Positions 32,456-45,756 of a stretch of 64,000 bases of DNA are shown here, piece after piece. The position numbers were made by a program, and so were the translations under genes. The stretch spans positions 54,156,501-54,220,500 of the forward strand of contig JAKSXM010000007.1 in NCBI GenBank assembly GCA_022575985.1, given 5' to 3'. The notes beneath the pieces are model-generated. The model searched no databases. It was not told the DNA's origin and saw nothing but the letters and a program-made list of their open reading frames with translations. The DNA is from Anagrus nilaparvatae. Lineage: Eukaryota > Arthropoda > Insecta > Hymenoptera > Mymaridae. Each line of letters starts with the position of its first letter. The stretch's first letter is position 1.

Positions 32456-35400
32456 TATATATTTCAATTTCAAGTTTTTAATAAATATTTTAAATTTTGT
32501 CTTTTTCATATAAAAACCTATAAGTACTATAAAACTAGTTTAATTTATAAAATTGAAATTAATTAATACAAACTCGGACACTGAATAATGTAATAATGAA
32601 TGGAGCTATGGAGTTAATGAAATTTTAAAATATGGGAGCATAAGAAAATTTTTCTTTTATATTCTTTATACTAAATACTGAAAAGCATTGTTCTTTCATT
32701 AAAAAAATAGTATAAATAAATAAACAGTTAAAATATTTCAGTTACAAATATACTGCGCAAAAACTTTCCACTGGCTGATAGAACACCGTTAAACGGTTGC
32801 TTTCTGATTGATAAAAAAACCAATATACCTAAAAATTGACACCTTAATACTTTAAAATAGTAAATTTTTTTTTTACATCTATGTAGTAGTGATCTTTAAA
32901 TTTGCACTTTCAAATGAGTAAATTTTAAGTTTTCCCCTTTCTTTGTAGGTTCTCTCTTATAGTGGGCATGTAAAGTATAATTAGAGCTGGAGGTCGGTTC
33001 GTAACTCGTTAAAATATGTTCACACGTTGTAACAACTCCCAAAGCTTTTTATTAAAAGCTTTTTTTTAAACAAGGGATAAATTATTTGTTTTGACTTTGC
33101 AGGAATCATGCAAAAGTCGAACCTAATATTTTGTCCTGTGATCTAAAACATATTTTTGCACATAATGGGCAAACAATCCGCTTCCATAGGTCTGAAAATA
33201 GGCTTTTTTTGCCCTAGATATGTAAAAATAAAATCATTATAATTAATGCTCTTTTTAAATTAAGACCAATTTTTTAAAACTTAAAATAACTAAAAAAAGG
33301 CTTTGTAAAAAAAATAATTGAAAAAACTTATACCATACATTAGGAAATATTTATATAAAAAAAATTTCATCGTAATATTATAATTTTTTAAACTAAAAAA
33401 GCGGGAGAAAGCTTTGTAGGAAGTGGGCTAAATTATTTTTTTTGAGACCCTTAAAGGTTAAATGTAAAGAAATAAATAGCTAAAATTTAAATTCCAATTC
33501 TAGTGTTAATTAAACATATTATAACTATTCACATTATACTATAGTGTGATGCAGAAATATCATTTATTAAGCCGAAATAATTATATACCTAATTCCACAG
33601 ATATTTTTCATAATTTTTAAGAACTAAACCAAGGGTGCATTCACCCAGAAATCTCTAAAATTATGGATTCATTTCGCGAAAATTTTGCGAAATGACTGTA
33701 TTAAATGGAGGTTTTAGGATACCTTTATCAAAATTTTGAAAATTTGCATTAAGTGAAATAAAAAGACATTTTGATACCAGTACATAGAAGCAGATATACA
33801 CACGTAAATAAGCAAAATATAGTAAATTTTTAACCAGGGGAGCAAAAGAAAGGATGACCTAGATCGCCCGTTAATTGCGATCTGAGGCATTATTTTTTTG
33901 CTCCCATGAATGAAACACAATTTTTCTTTCTCAGTGGGGAGAAAACACGTTACTTTTATCGTGTTGTGGGACGACAAAAGTGTTTTCGACCCGCTAGTAA
34001 GAAAAAGTACAAAAATTTTTGGGTGCCGTAAGCCCATTTCAGTAGCGCCTGACAAAAAATTTTAAATCCCCCCCTACAAAACCAGTTTCTGGATATGCCC
34101 TTGGTACTACTCTCGATATTCAAAAATCGAAGCAAAATTTTTTAAACTGTTGATATATATACGCACTAGAAAGCGTCATCAAAATAAAATGTTCCGTTAT
34201 GTGCGTTAAATTTCTTATTAAAAATAATTCTTTTCAAGAATTAATTTTATAAGAAAATTTAAATAATTTGTTATTTAAAAAAACCCTTCTTATTACCTAT
34301 AGTGTATAAATTTTAAAATGTTAATATTTTTTTTTAATTTAAAAGAAAAAATAAAACAAATTTAAAATAATACCCCAGTCTGAAGTATAAAAATTATACT
34401 CCTTTAATTTATACGGATATACGAGTTTTATAAATATAAGACATATGCGGAAATAGGATCTGTTTTAAAACTTTTTTCCATTGCTCACTCATCTTTGTAT
34501 CGATACCTATGGAAAGTCTTTATATTTATATATGAAAGCTATTTGCAATTTTCCCTCTAGCTGTATGCAAAAAAACTTTTTTGATGACTAACACGAATAT
34601 CATGCTTATTTTCTGTCTGTCACCTGATCGTCCATTAGGGGAATGAATAATGTATCGAAAAAAAAGTATATATTCAAACGTACAAAATATATATATATAT
34701 ATATCTGCTAAGAGTTAATATATTCAAAAAGTATTAAGCTTGCTATTATTTTTACAAAACTTAATATATTTTTTTTAATTGAAAACATTTAATTTACAAA
34801 AATATTTAGATGATTGAATTATGTGCTAGCTTATAATTATATTTAATCATAAGAATATTTACTTTGAATTATTAAATAAATTTTTTTTAAATATTAATTT
34901 TGACAATACTTAAAAATATAGGATACAAATTTAAGGTTAAAAAATTTTACATTGAAACATTTAATGTAATTACTGATAATTACAATCCTTAATGGGAAAA
35001 TAAAGGATATTTCAGAAGAGAAGTGAGTTTTCGGTAAACTGTAAAAAAAATGAATTATAGGAAACTTTTAACTCTCACTTGGATACTAAAAAATGTCGAA
35101 AACAAAATATAAAATATATTTTGCAGTTTTTTTAAATGAGTTACCAAATATTCTTTTAATTTACTAATTTTTCGCAAAGAGCACCCCGGAATATTAGGGG
35201 AAAATCTGTACCAGAATGATACGTAAAAAAATTTTTACAGATTGTTTATACATAAAAAAATAATAAGTTCCCCGTTGGAATTTTGCCCCCAGCTGCAATT
35301 CATTGGGCAAGGGGGGAAAACGTGTTTTTTTTCTCTTTTTTTTTCAAAAATCTGTCAAAGATTCATATTTCTGGTTCTTTAGTACCAAAATAGGCCTACA

Positions 35401-36367
35401 TGGTCTTAAAAGATTTGCCTTTGATACCTTTTTCACTTACAAAAGTCAAAAAATAATTATGTCTACTTTAGGAACCCTTAAATTCAAAAATACTGAAGAC
35501 TTTCATAATATATTTTACTTATTAAACATTTTTACATCTTTGCTCAAGAAATAGTCAATTTTTCATTCATTCAGATTATAGAAATGTATAATTTATTTAT
35601 TATCCTTAATAATTTACGTTCGCGAATGAATAATATTAAAACTGCTTATAGTTAGAGAAACTCTTTTTTAGTTAATAAATAAAATAGAATTTTTCCAATT
35701 ACTTAAAACGACTGCATTAAAGTAAAAATTTTTTTAGCTCATATTTATTTGAAAAATAATAACAATAACTTTTATATACTGTTCTATATTGGATTATTAT
35801 TATTCTTGAAATATATAAGCTTTTATCATCGCACAGATGAACTTTACAAATTTTGGTTACAATTCAAAATTTCTAAACACATGATGAGATTTTTCATGTT
35901 TTTGCTTTTTTTCCTTTTTTCATTAGTATGAAAATTCCCAATAAATCTTGCTTTGGGATTAGCAATTTTATTTTAACTATATGCATACACGAGAAAATTT
36001 AATTTAGTCAAAGATTAAGTTGGGAAAAAAATATTCTTGGGGTCAACTCTTTGGTTTCAATTTTTATAGGTAGTTAAATTTTTTAAGTCTAAAATTGACA
36101 CTAAAAATATGCGCGTAAGAATCACTAATGGTCAAATAGAATCGTATTCAAAAAATATTTTTGTATTTTATTTTGTATGCGGATTTCATGCGTCAAAATT
36201 TTTTAGTGGTCAACTTTTGTGGTGAACTCTATGTGGGAAAATCCCTAGTTACGTAGTTTTTTGGTGATGTAAGTAATATATTCCTTCAGCCTTAGATGTC
36301 GTGGTATCGTAACGTATATTATTTTTAGAATTCTATACTTTTTTACCTTTTCATTGAGTCAGTTTTA
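32456..36367. other. long AT-rich stretch, one short dispersed foldback
   Basis: The only repeat seen is the GGGAGCAAAA foldback at 33837-33905 (CCAGGGGAGCAAAAG pairing with TTTTTTTGCTCCC). A 113-codon minus frame at 33714-34055 spans that repeat and is not credible as a gene. A TA run lies near 34686-34703. Frames at 35303-35554 and 35749-35931 are low-complexity and unsupported. Confidence 0.4.
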
Positions 36368-38200
36368 TTAACTCATTAACGCCGGGGCGGAGAGTTTTGG
36401 AAATGAGCAAAAATAAGTATATTCCCTTCTAGATAAGTGGCTGAACAGTTCATTCTTATAGTAAAATTTCATGCTCGTTCAGAATCTGATATTAGTTTTC
36501 AACTACAACCCTTAAAAATACCCTAAAAACGGGGGTCAAAGGGGTAGGTCAGGCATTATTAGGAAATGTATGGAAAAATCAATGAAAAAAGTATCCAATT
36601 TTATTGAAAAACGTTTGAAAATAATATTTTTTATGTAAATTTAAGTAAATCTCGTATACATTGAGGTCTCATACATTTTGGCCCTATTTACAAACCTTTA
36701 AAGGTGGATAGGGGTGGTACTCCAGTCAAAATACGGGTATGGTTGTATTATCACCAGATTTGCTCTACTACATGTTTAGTGGGTCACTGAACACGAAAAT
36801 TGGGCTAATTTGGCAGAGAAATTGGGGCTTCGCCCTTAAATTTGCAAAAACTACCCCCAAAAAGGAGTTTTTTCTACACATTCGCATTTTGAGCACTCAG
36901 ATTTGCAACATACGGGTTTTTTGGGTCGCTGATCAATAATATCGACTTTTTTTCATGAATAATTAAAATTTGACCCCTAAATTGGTTAAAACTACCTCCG
37001 AAAAGGGGGTATTTTTGCTATTTTCGTACTTTTAGCATCCAGTATATGCCCATATAGGTTTTTTGGCTCGTTAATTAAGAATTTTGACTCCTTTTTCATA
37101 TATAATTAAAATTTCACCCTTAAAATAGCTAGAACTACCCCTAGAAGGGGTGTTTTCGTTTTTCTTGCACTTTAAGCGTCCAAAGTACATTCTTATACGT
37201 TTTTTGGGCCGCTAAACAAAAATTTCGACTCCTTCTTCATAAATAATTAAAATTTCACCCTTAAAGCAGCTAAATCCACCACTAAATGGGGTATTTTTGC
37301 TATTTTCGCACTTTGAGCGTCCAGGATATACCCATATTAGGTGTATTTTTAGCTATTTTAAGGGTGAAATATTGTATCTTTATGAAAAAGATGTCGAAAT
37401 TCTTGATTAGTGGCCCCAAAAACGCATAAGAACGTACTTTGGACGCTCAAAGTGCAAAAATAGCAAAAACACTTCTTTTAGGATTAGTTCTAGCTATTTT
37501 AAGGGTGAAATTTTAATTATATATGAAAAAGGAGCCAAAATTCTTAATTAGCGAGCCAACATATACTGGATGCTAAAAGTTCAAAAATAGCAAAAATACC
37601 CCCTTTTCGGGAGTAGTTTTAACCAATTTAGGCGTGAAATTTTAATTATTTCTGAAAAAGAAGTCGAAATTATTGATCAGAGACCCAAAAAACCCGTATG
37701 GTGCAAATCTGAGTGCTCAAAATGCGAATACGTAAAAAAAATCCTTTTTGGGGGTAGTTTTTGCAAATTTAAGGGTGAAGCCCTTATTTAATTTCTCTGC
37801 CAAAATACCCATATTTTCATGTTCAGCGACCCAAAAAACATATAGTAGAGCAAATCTGGTGATAATACAAACAAACCCGTATTTTGACTGGAGTACCACC
37901 CCTATCCACCTTTAAAGGGTTGTAAATAGGGCCAAAATGTATGAAACCTCAATGTATACGAGATTTACTTAGATTTACATAAAAAATATTATTTTCAAAC
38001 GTTTTTCAATAAAATTGGATACTTTTTTCATTGATTTTTCCATACATTTCCTAATAATGCCTGACTTACCCCTTTGACCCCCGTTTTTAGGGTATTTTTA
38101 AGGGTTGTAGGTGAAAACTAATGTCAAATTCTGAAAGTGCATGAAAATTTACGGTAAGGATGAACTTTTTAGCCACTTAAGCATATTTGTACTAAAAATG
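36368..38200. repeat. large foldback with about 115-bp subrepeats
   Basis: The left arm starts AACTCATTAACGCCGGGGCG. Outer arms 36480-36800 and 37850-38170 pair closely (ATGTATGGAAAAATCAATG against CATTGATTTTTCCATACAT). Inner units carry ACTACCCCTAGAAGGGG and TTAAAATTTCACCCTTAAA, then TTTGGC(T/C)CG(T/C)TAA. They repeat several times on each side of a centre near 37330-37360. The far right end lost its AACTCATTAACGCCG counterpart. It shares unit design with 40739-42227. Confidence 0.75.
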
Positions 38201-38362
38201 CTGAAAGAATTGTATCGTTTACTTGAAGATAATGAAACCAGGATATCTAAGTGTTTCTAAAACCTTCGTAGCTAAAATCTGAAATTGGCTTTTCATTTTT
38301 TATAAGTATGTAGCAAATTAAGTAAAAATATTATTTAATAGATAAATTAAGAACTTTATATT

Positions 38363-38493
38363 GAAATTTAAATGTTATCTTGAATTTGGCCAATAAGGAA
38401 CACAATTGATGTAATTTTACAATAAATAAAAACTTGTAAACATACATCAATTGTGTTCCTTATTGACCAAATTTAAGATATCATTTAAATTTA
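38363..38493. repeat. 131-bp palindrome
   Basis: AAATTTAAATGTTATCTTG...GGAACACAATTGATGT pairs with ACATCAATTGTGTTCC...AAATTT across a loop of about 35 bp, with a few mismatches. A MITE is possible, but I found no clear duplication. Confidence 0.65.
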
Positions 38494-39437
38494 AAACTTT
38501 AAAAGAAACGGTAACATATAATAATTTTTATAATTTTAGATTGAATTAAAACTTTATATTTTTACATACACGATAAAAAGGTATTTTTAAAATATAAAAT
38601 ATTCCAACTTTCTGTGAAAATACGTTTATATAAAGCTTGAAGCTGCTTTTATATCTAAATAATTTTGTAACTATAAAAATATTTTTTACTTAAAAGGTTT
38701 TTTTAAAATAATAGATATGTTTGATACTTGGTATTTCATTTATGTAATCCAAGTAAAATTTCGTAGAATTAAGCTAGTAATCTTGAATATTTCCACACAT
38801 GAGTTATTGATTTAGAACATACATAAGACGCATAGTAAACATATTAATTGAAATAATAACATAGCTAAGAACATGCTAAATATAAATATTTAGTATATTT
38901 AAATTTAACAATTTTAAAACTCTAATTATTATTATTAATTAACATAACTTTTGAATTCATTTTAAGTTTAAAAATTTTTTTTTTTGCTTACTCATATCTC
39001 TTTTTGCTCTGAAAAATTTGCTGCATCATTCAATTTTTAGAAGAAAAATTGATTCTTGAGAGCGTATTACATAAATATAGGTATTACTTTTGTGTGTATA
39101 TAAGATAAAAAATTGAAATTTTCATCTTAAGAGTCAGCATTTTTCAAAACTTTTAATCATAATAACATTTCCATTATAACTGACATTCAAAATACTATGA
39201 ATTAATATTACTTTTCAAAGTAAATTTATATAATGAAAGAAATATATATATATATATGCATATACTTCATGTTAATCCTAGTAATAGGAATATAATAATG
39301 GATACGATTTCAATATTTTTCCTTACTTAAGAAGAAAATACAAAATAAATTTTTTAGTTTTAGAGCTACTAGTTTAAAAAAAATTTATTTATTCATAAGA
39401 CGAAATTCACTGCATCATACAAATCCATGTTAGTAAT
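38494..39437. other. AT-rich intergenic DNA
   Basis: No supported gene; a TA run lies at 39240-39257. Confidence 0.45.
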
Positions 39438-39592
39438 AGAAGATTCTTAGACATGGTAAAGAATATTACTCATTCCACAGCGTGTAAATATATAAATGTT
39501 TTTAGGTTGTTGGCTGCGCCAACAACCTAAAAATATTAATATTTACATGCTGGGGGATGGGTAAATATTCTTTACCGCGTCTAAGAATATTT
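39438..39592. repeat. 155-bp palindrome around TTGTTGGCTGCGCCAACAA
   Basis: The centre GGTTGTTGGCTGCGCCAACAACC is a perfect short stem; the outer arms pair imperfectly. ATTCTTAGACATGGTAAAGA on the left matches TCTTTACCGCGTCTAAGAAT on the right. It is probably an old MITE; borders are uncertain. Confidence 0.65.
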
Positions 39593-40738
39593 TTTTATTC
39601 ATTGAAGACAAAGAATTTAATCATTTTTTATACAGGTACACGTGTAAAAAGATCAAATTCTTAAAGGACTTTTCAATTCTGAAAATGCGAATGCAGCGAT
39701 AAATATTGGTGATGTCAATAGTATATGATTTATAGAGACTATCTGCTTCTCTTTCTTTCTTTTCCTTTCCTAAATATAATTTCTATGCTTGGAATATACC
39801 CATTACTTACTTTTCAATAAGCGTGTTTTTGTACCTTTTTTTTTGTTTCAAAGCCGTGGTGGTATGAGAAAATTCAAGGACACACATTATTTCCTTACGC
39901 GCACGCGCATTTTCAGAGTTCGAAAAGTCGTTTGGAATTTGATTGTTTACACGTGCAGTTGTGTATAAATAATGATGTAATTCTTTGCCTAAAATGTATA
40001 AATATAAATTAAATTTTTTAATGAAAAATATATTTTTTAAAGAGCTTAGCTTCTTATAAAATATTCAAAATTTTTTACTTATAATAAAAAATTAATTATT
40101 GAAAACAATAAAATAAATGTAAATCATAACAAACTTTTAAAATTGAAATTATAAATTAAAATTGAAAATCAATTTTTTTGGCTTATATAAATAATTTTCC
40201 TGTTATCAAATGAGTATCGCACTGATGATTGGGTTTTTTTTTAATTGTTTCCATAGTATATTTTGCTGAAACTATCTACTAAAAATAAGTCTTCGAGCAA
40301 ATTTTTAGCTTCTAAGGTTTATTTTTCGATTTTTGGCAACAATTTATGTTATTTTATCTTTTTTTTTTTAAATAGAGCTTAATTGAAAAAAAATCTGGTA
40401 TTTTTGTTCTCATTAAAAATTACTGTAGGTATATGACATATTGAAGTTAAAAAAAAAAATTTTTTTTGTCAAAAAAATTTTTTTTCTCAGTCTTATCTTT
40501 TTTCAGTCTTAACTTTTTTTCTGTGTATATTTCTTATTTTTTCTCAAAAATGCTTATTTACGTAAAAAAAATTTTCTATTAGATTGTAATTGGCAATTTC
40601 TTCTGGAATTCGGCTCTGGAGTCCAAAAGTTAATTAAACAGCACTTACGCGAGGGATTCGCGAAGTATAATTCTCTTTGAGGTTCCAATTTTCCAAAAGT
40701 ATATTCATAACTTAATATTCTTAAAAGATTTACCTTTT
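39593..40738. other. AT-rich intergenic DNA
   Basis: Only a small alternating patch, ACGCGCACGCGCA near 39898, stands out. No gene is seen. Confidence 0.45.
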
Positions 40739-42227
40739 ACTCTAGTCAAATCACGGTTTTGGTGGTATTGTTTGTGGCCGCTACCAGATTTGGTCTACTA
40801 TAGGTTTTTTGGGTCGCTGAACACGAAAATTGGGGTTATTTCTATGAGAAATTGGGGCTTGACCCTTAAATTAGTCAAAACTACCCCTAAAAGGGGTGTT
40901 TTTGAAACTTTTGCTCTAGCCCTCCAAGATTTAGTTTAATAAGGGTTTTTGGGGTCGCTGATCACGAATATTGAAGTTATAACTATGAAAAATTACCCGT
41001 TCACCCTTAAAGTGGCCAAAACTACCCCATAAAATGGGTGCTTTTGCAACTTTTGCTCTAGCCCTCCAAGATTTGGTCTAATAAGGGTTTTTGGGGTCGC
41101 TGATCACGATCAATATTGAAGTTATAACTATGAAAAATTACCCCTTCACCCTTAAAGTGGCCAAAACTACCCCTAAAAGGGGTGTTTTCGCTACTTTCGC
41201 TCTAGCCCTCCAAGATTCGATCTAACAGGGTTTTTTGGGTCGCTGATCACAAAAATTGATGTCTTTTCAATTAAAACTTAACTCTTCACCCTTAAAGTGG
41301 CCAAAACTACCCATAAAAGGGATGTTTTCGCTACTTTTACTCTAGCCCTTCAAGATTCGAGCTAATAGGGTTTTTTGGGTCGCTTATCACAAAAATTTAT
41401 GTCTTTTTAATTAAAACTTTACTATTCACCCTTAAATTGGCCAAAACTACCCCTAAAGGAGGTGTTTTCGTTACTTTCACTCTAGCCCTTCAAGTTTCGA
41501 TTTAACAGGGTTTATTGGGTCGCTGATCACAAAAATTAATGTCATTTCAATTAAAAATTAACTCTTCCACCTTAAATTAGCCAAAACTAATCCTAAAAGC
41601 AGCACTTTCGCATCATTTGTTCTAGCCTTCTACAATTTGGTCTAATAGGGTTTTTTAGGTCGCTGATCACAATAAACAGCCCTTGAAGGGTTATTTTGAA
41701 GCATAATAAAAATTATTCTTAATGCCAAAAAAATTTTTTTTAATTTTTAATAAATTTTTCAAATGATAAAACATTTCAAACCTTTTAGGAGTAGTTTTAG
41801 CAAATTTAAGGGCGAAGGCCTTATTTTTAATTGAAAAACCCGTGATTTTCGTGATAAGCGACCCAAAAAACCCTATTAGAATCGAATCTTGGAGGGCTAG
41901 AGTTAAAGTAGCCAAAACACCCCTTTTGGGGGTAGTTTTGACCACTTTAAGGGTGAAGGGGTAATTTTTCATAGTTATAACTTCAATATTCGTGATCAGC
42001 GACCCCAAAAACCCTTATTAGACCAAATCTTGGAGGGCTAGAGCAAAAGTTGCAAAAACACCCCTATTAGGGGTAGTTTTGGCTAATTTAAGGGTCAAGC
42101 CCCAATTTCTCATAGAAATAAACCCGATTTTCGTGTTCAGCGACCCAAAAAACCTATAGTAGACCAAATCTGGTGGCGGCCACAAACAATACCACCCCCC
42201 CCCCCCCGCCGTGCTTTGACTGGAGTG
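40739..42227. repeat. large foldback built of 140-bp tandem units
   Basis: The motif GGTCGCTGATCAC recurs at 40953, 41095, 41238, 41378, 41518 and 41658, a spacing of 140-143 bp. Each unit continues with CACCCTTAAAGTGGCC, AAAACTACCCCTAAAAGGGG and CTAGCCCTCCAAGATT. Inverted units follow at about 41780-42180. The outermost sequences GGCCGC.ACCAGATTTGGTC and GACCAAATCTGGTGGCGGCC pair. The right end carries a long C run near 42197-42209. The minus frame at 41691-42008 is a by-product of these units, not a gene. Confidence 0.8.
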
Positions 42228-42694
42228 TTTCCCGAATTACCTGAATTAAGAAATATATGAAAATAAGTAGGTCAAAATGTTACATTTAAAACAAAAAGTA
42301 AATTAAAAAATTTTTTTTTGTATTCAAAGTTTATTTTGTTGCTATATACTCGTATTTTAAACAACTTTTTAAACACTGACAGCTCTATGTATGTTTTTCT
42401 ATAAAAAAAAAACAGCATAAAGAATTCTGATACTTTTCTTTAGCTTCAGTTTAATGTACATTAAATTATATAATTTGCATATAAATATTCATACAAAGTA
42501 CATTAATATGTATTTAATATTAAGGTAATAAAAAAAAATAAAATAATATTTAATAAAAAAAATAGAAAAATATAGTTGAAAAATATTATCCGTAAATTAC
42601 ATAACAGAAAAAAAAAGATAACAATTGAATCTAAATAACTAAAAGATTGAGTTTCAAGTACATACTATTTGCCAAAAGAAAAGTATACATTTCT

Positions 42695-42964
42695 TTATAC
42701 ATATGAAAGAACATTTTTCGCAAGATAGTATTTTTTAAAAGATTTGTAGTTCGATAACCAAACTGCATTTCTCCTCTCATAGAATTCAGAAAGTGAATCA
42801 CCATGTTGTATATTGCTCTCGATGCAATAGTGCAATAAATCACTATACTTAGACTCAATACGACAGTGGGCTTCATTTATAAAGCAAATAAATCTCAAAG
42901 ACTGGTTACTGCTTAAGGCATAGTACTTGTGGTTTTTACCAAAAAAGAAAAATAAACTTAAGTA
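42695..42964 (-). other. open stretch of 89 codons, possible gene or transposon fragment
   Basis: The frame is open from after a TAG at 42965-42967 to the stop at 42695. It has no ATG near its beginning. Its residues look more protein-like than other short frames here: KYYALSSNQSLRFICFINEA, then HCRIESKYSDLLHYCIESNI and SEFYERRNAVWLSNYKSFKK. Codons use C/G third positions more than nearby DNA would predict. I do not recognise a family. It could be a decayed transposase or receptor exon, or chance. Confidence 0.25.
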
Positions 42965-43391
42965 CTACACAATATTACTATAAGACTGGGTTTATTGCAA
43001 AAAATTTATATTGAATTGTAAATTCAAATAAATAAGTATTATTGACATAAAAAACTTCGAGTTAGAAAAATATAATAATTTATATATATTTTTTGGAAAT
43101 ACGTAAATATAAAATACATATATTTTTTTTTTATTTGAAATATTATTAATCATTTTTTTAATTTATTAAAATAAAATAAATTTCATTTATTATTATAAGA
43201 TAATAATCATTAAATGTCTTAGAATAATTTTAAGTTTTTCTTACCAAATAAAACTTAATTTTTTTATCATCATAACGAATTTTATACATTTCGCTTGTGT
43301 GCATGGACAATTTTTTGGGTTAAAATAAATATTCTCTACAGTCATTCCTTTAGGTTTTATTTTAACAATAACACAGCTAGACAAAAAAAAG

Positions 43392-44062
43392 GTTCTAATC
43401 CTGGAACTAAACCTACCTGCAGGTAAGTTTTTCGATGTCCTAAAAACGAATCTAAAATCATAATTTAACCTTCACCCTCAGATTTTGCCCCAGCTACCCT
43501 AGTCACCCTTTAAACCGACCCAGAAGGCAAAAATTTTACTTTGTCCAAAATTTAAAAATAAAAGTATGTAAACTACGTTTACTGAGGCCCTAAAATCGAA
43601 TCTGAAGTCAAAATTGACCCATCACCCTTAGTTTTTGCCCCAGGTACCCCAAACACCCTCTAAACTGACCCAGAGGGTTAATATTTTATTTTGCGCAATA
43701 GTTAAAAATAAAAGTATTTTAGTTACATATTTTAATGTTCTAAAAACGAATTTGAAGTCAATATTTGCCCACCACCCTTATTTTTTCATCCAGCTACCCC
43801 AGCCACCCTCTCAACTACCTAAAAGGGCGAATATTTTCTTTCTGGAAAAGTTATAAATAAAAGTATCATCAAAGTACGTAAATCAGGTAATTTTATTTTT
43901 AACTTTTGCATAAAATAAAATATTCATCTTCTGAGGCAGTTTAGAGGGTAGTTGGGGTTGCTGAGGCAAAAACTAAGGATGATGGGTAAATTCTGACTTC
44001 AGGTTCGTTTTCAGGATATCGAAAAACTTACCTGCAGGTAGGTTTAGTTTCAGGATCAAAGC
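43392..44062. repeat. foldback with about 150-bp units and CCTGCAGG ends
   Basis: The left outer part CCTACCTGCAGGTAAGTTTT pairs with AAAACTTACCTGCAGGTAGG on the right (44030-44046). Inside, a unit with CTAAAA(A/T)CGAATCT, TTTTGCCCCAG(C/G)TACCC and AACTGACCCAGAGGG repeats near 43439, 43589 and 43738; an inverted unit follows at 43900-44020. The plus frame at 43635-43856 is a repeat by-product. Confidence 0.7.
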
Positions 44063-44340
44063 TGAGTAGTATATGCATATATATATATGAAGTATATGCA
44101 TATATATAGTTTTGTGTAGCTGTGTAATTATATTGTTTTGTAAAAACAAAAACTTTATTTATAATTAAATTATTTAATTACATAGCCCCCCAAAAAAAAG
44201 TTCCAAGAAAAAAGCACGAGTAGCATTTTAGTGAGTATTTTTCGACACTGAAAACCAATCTGCGAAATTGACTCAAATTTTTACGGTGTATTGTAAAATT
44301 GACTCCAGATTCGTTTTCAGCTACGAAAAATAAATAAAAA

Positions 44341-44372
44341 AAAAGATAAGATAAGATAAGATAAGATATGCT
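44341..44372 (-). mobile_element. possible non-LTR retrotransposon 3' tail
   Basis: On the minus strand, CAAATAAAGCATATC is followed by a TATCT pentanucleotide repeat of about five units. AATAAA followed by a short tandem tail is how many insect LINE 3' ends look. The body would extend toward 44700, but no reverse transcriptase frame is visible there, so this would be a severely 5'-truncated copy. It may instead be a simple microsatellite. Confidence 0.3.
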
Positions 44373-45756
44373 TTATTTGTTCAGTACAAAATTATGTATA
44401 CATGATAATAACATTTATAAATAAATTCAAATTCTATAACAATATTAATAACAATAAATAACTAGAAATTATACAACAATTTTAATATTTACACTAGGTA
44501 AGAGTAGAATAAAAAAAATAAAATAAATTTAATCAATCTTTAACGCAATAATGTTATAAATATATATCAAAAAATAGAATAAATTTAAATTTGAAGAGTA
44601 GAATAAATTAAAATAGAGCCATTTAATAAAAATATGAAATTATGACAATGCAGGTTTGTTGTATAAATATTAAAAAAAAAGAGTTTCAAAAATTTTTTTA
44701 AACATTTTTATAGTGCATAGGGTGCGAAGGGCTAAATTTTGGGAGTGTACAGAAAAATCTGACTTCAGATTCGTTTTCAAAAAATACTCAAAAAATCACT
44801 AGTTGCACTTTAGTCCCTAAACTTTTTTTTGTGGGTCTGTGTTATTATCAAATTTAATTGCAAATTTCAGAAGAAAAATATTTTTATTCAATTTTTTAAA
44901 TTTATGCTTTTTGCTCTAAAAACTAAATTTTTACTAGATGTAATAGTTTTTTTTTTTAAAGAAAACTTTCAAGAATTATTATTATTTAATTCATATTTTA
45001 CTGCATGCTTTGTAAGCATTACTAACGTAAATATGTATTAATTTTTAACCCGAAAATAGTTTTAATGACACTGAAATTTAAACATTTAATAAAGTTTTAA
45101 TTAAAGCGAATTTATTTGCTTTGTGGAAATGGGTATTTCTTGACGATCTTTTCATTCTTGTATTTGAATACAGTTACTTTACATTTTAACTTAAATTTTA
45201 GAATTTTTCTTTTGATAATTCAGTTTAACTTTTATTGCATTATTATATATGAACGATTCTTTTGAAAATTGAACAACCAGAAAAATTGCCTTCAGGAAAA
45301 AGAATTTTAATTTTTTAAATGTCTCAAGTTTGTGGTGAAAAGGTTAGATTTTTAACACACAAACCAGTTTCAAGTATTTTATACTGATTGTCAGTGGCCA
45401 GTTAAGAAGTAAAATATGGAATAATAATTAAATAATGTAAAAATAAAAGGTTTAAGATCTGGTGTAATTCTTTATTAAATACTTTTCCTTAAATTTTTCT
45501 TAATAGCCCCAAGAGTGGTTGATTTGCTATTGAAATTTTTGCTCACTAATATATTACCAGTAATTAATACTTGGACAGAAATGCACATACACACATATTT
45601 ACACAGGGGGTAATTTCCTATAAGGCAGGAAGGGAGTGAAGTTTTAGTGGGTATAAGGAGTCTCACATAACCGAACAGTACGGGCTGTCAGTAAACCTAA
45701 TTGCTTTTTTCCTCTTCCTACGCAAAAAAAACTACTACTATTTTAATAGCTGTTTC
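44373..45756. other. AT-rich DNA without a gene
   Basis: Short frames at 44829-45041 (plus) and 45475-45666 (minus) show no family residues. No repeats are apparent beyond A/T runs. Confidence 0.4.

Noticed and set aside
32980..33020. GGTCGGTTCGTAACTCG as a possible tRNA T-arm
   Set aside because: No acceptor or anticodon arm could be folded around it; chance resemblance only.
33714..34055. 113-codon minus frame
   Set aside because: It spans a dispersed foldback repeat also found at 17342 and 21303 and shows no conserved family residues.
41691..42008. 105-codon minus frame with repeated FAKTTPK words
   Set aside because: The internal protein repeat simply reflects the 140-bp tandem DNA unit; the same words appear in frames at 36739-36939 and 37717-37899.
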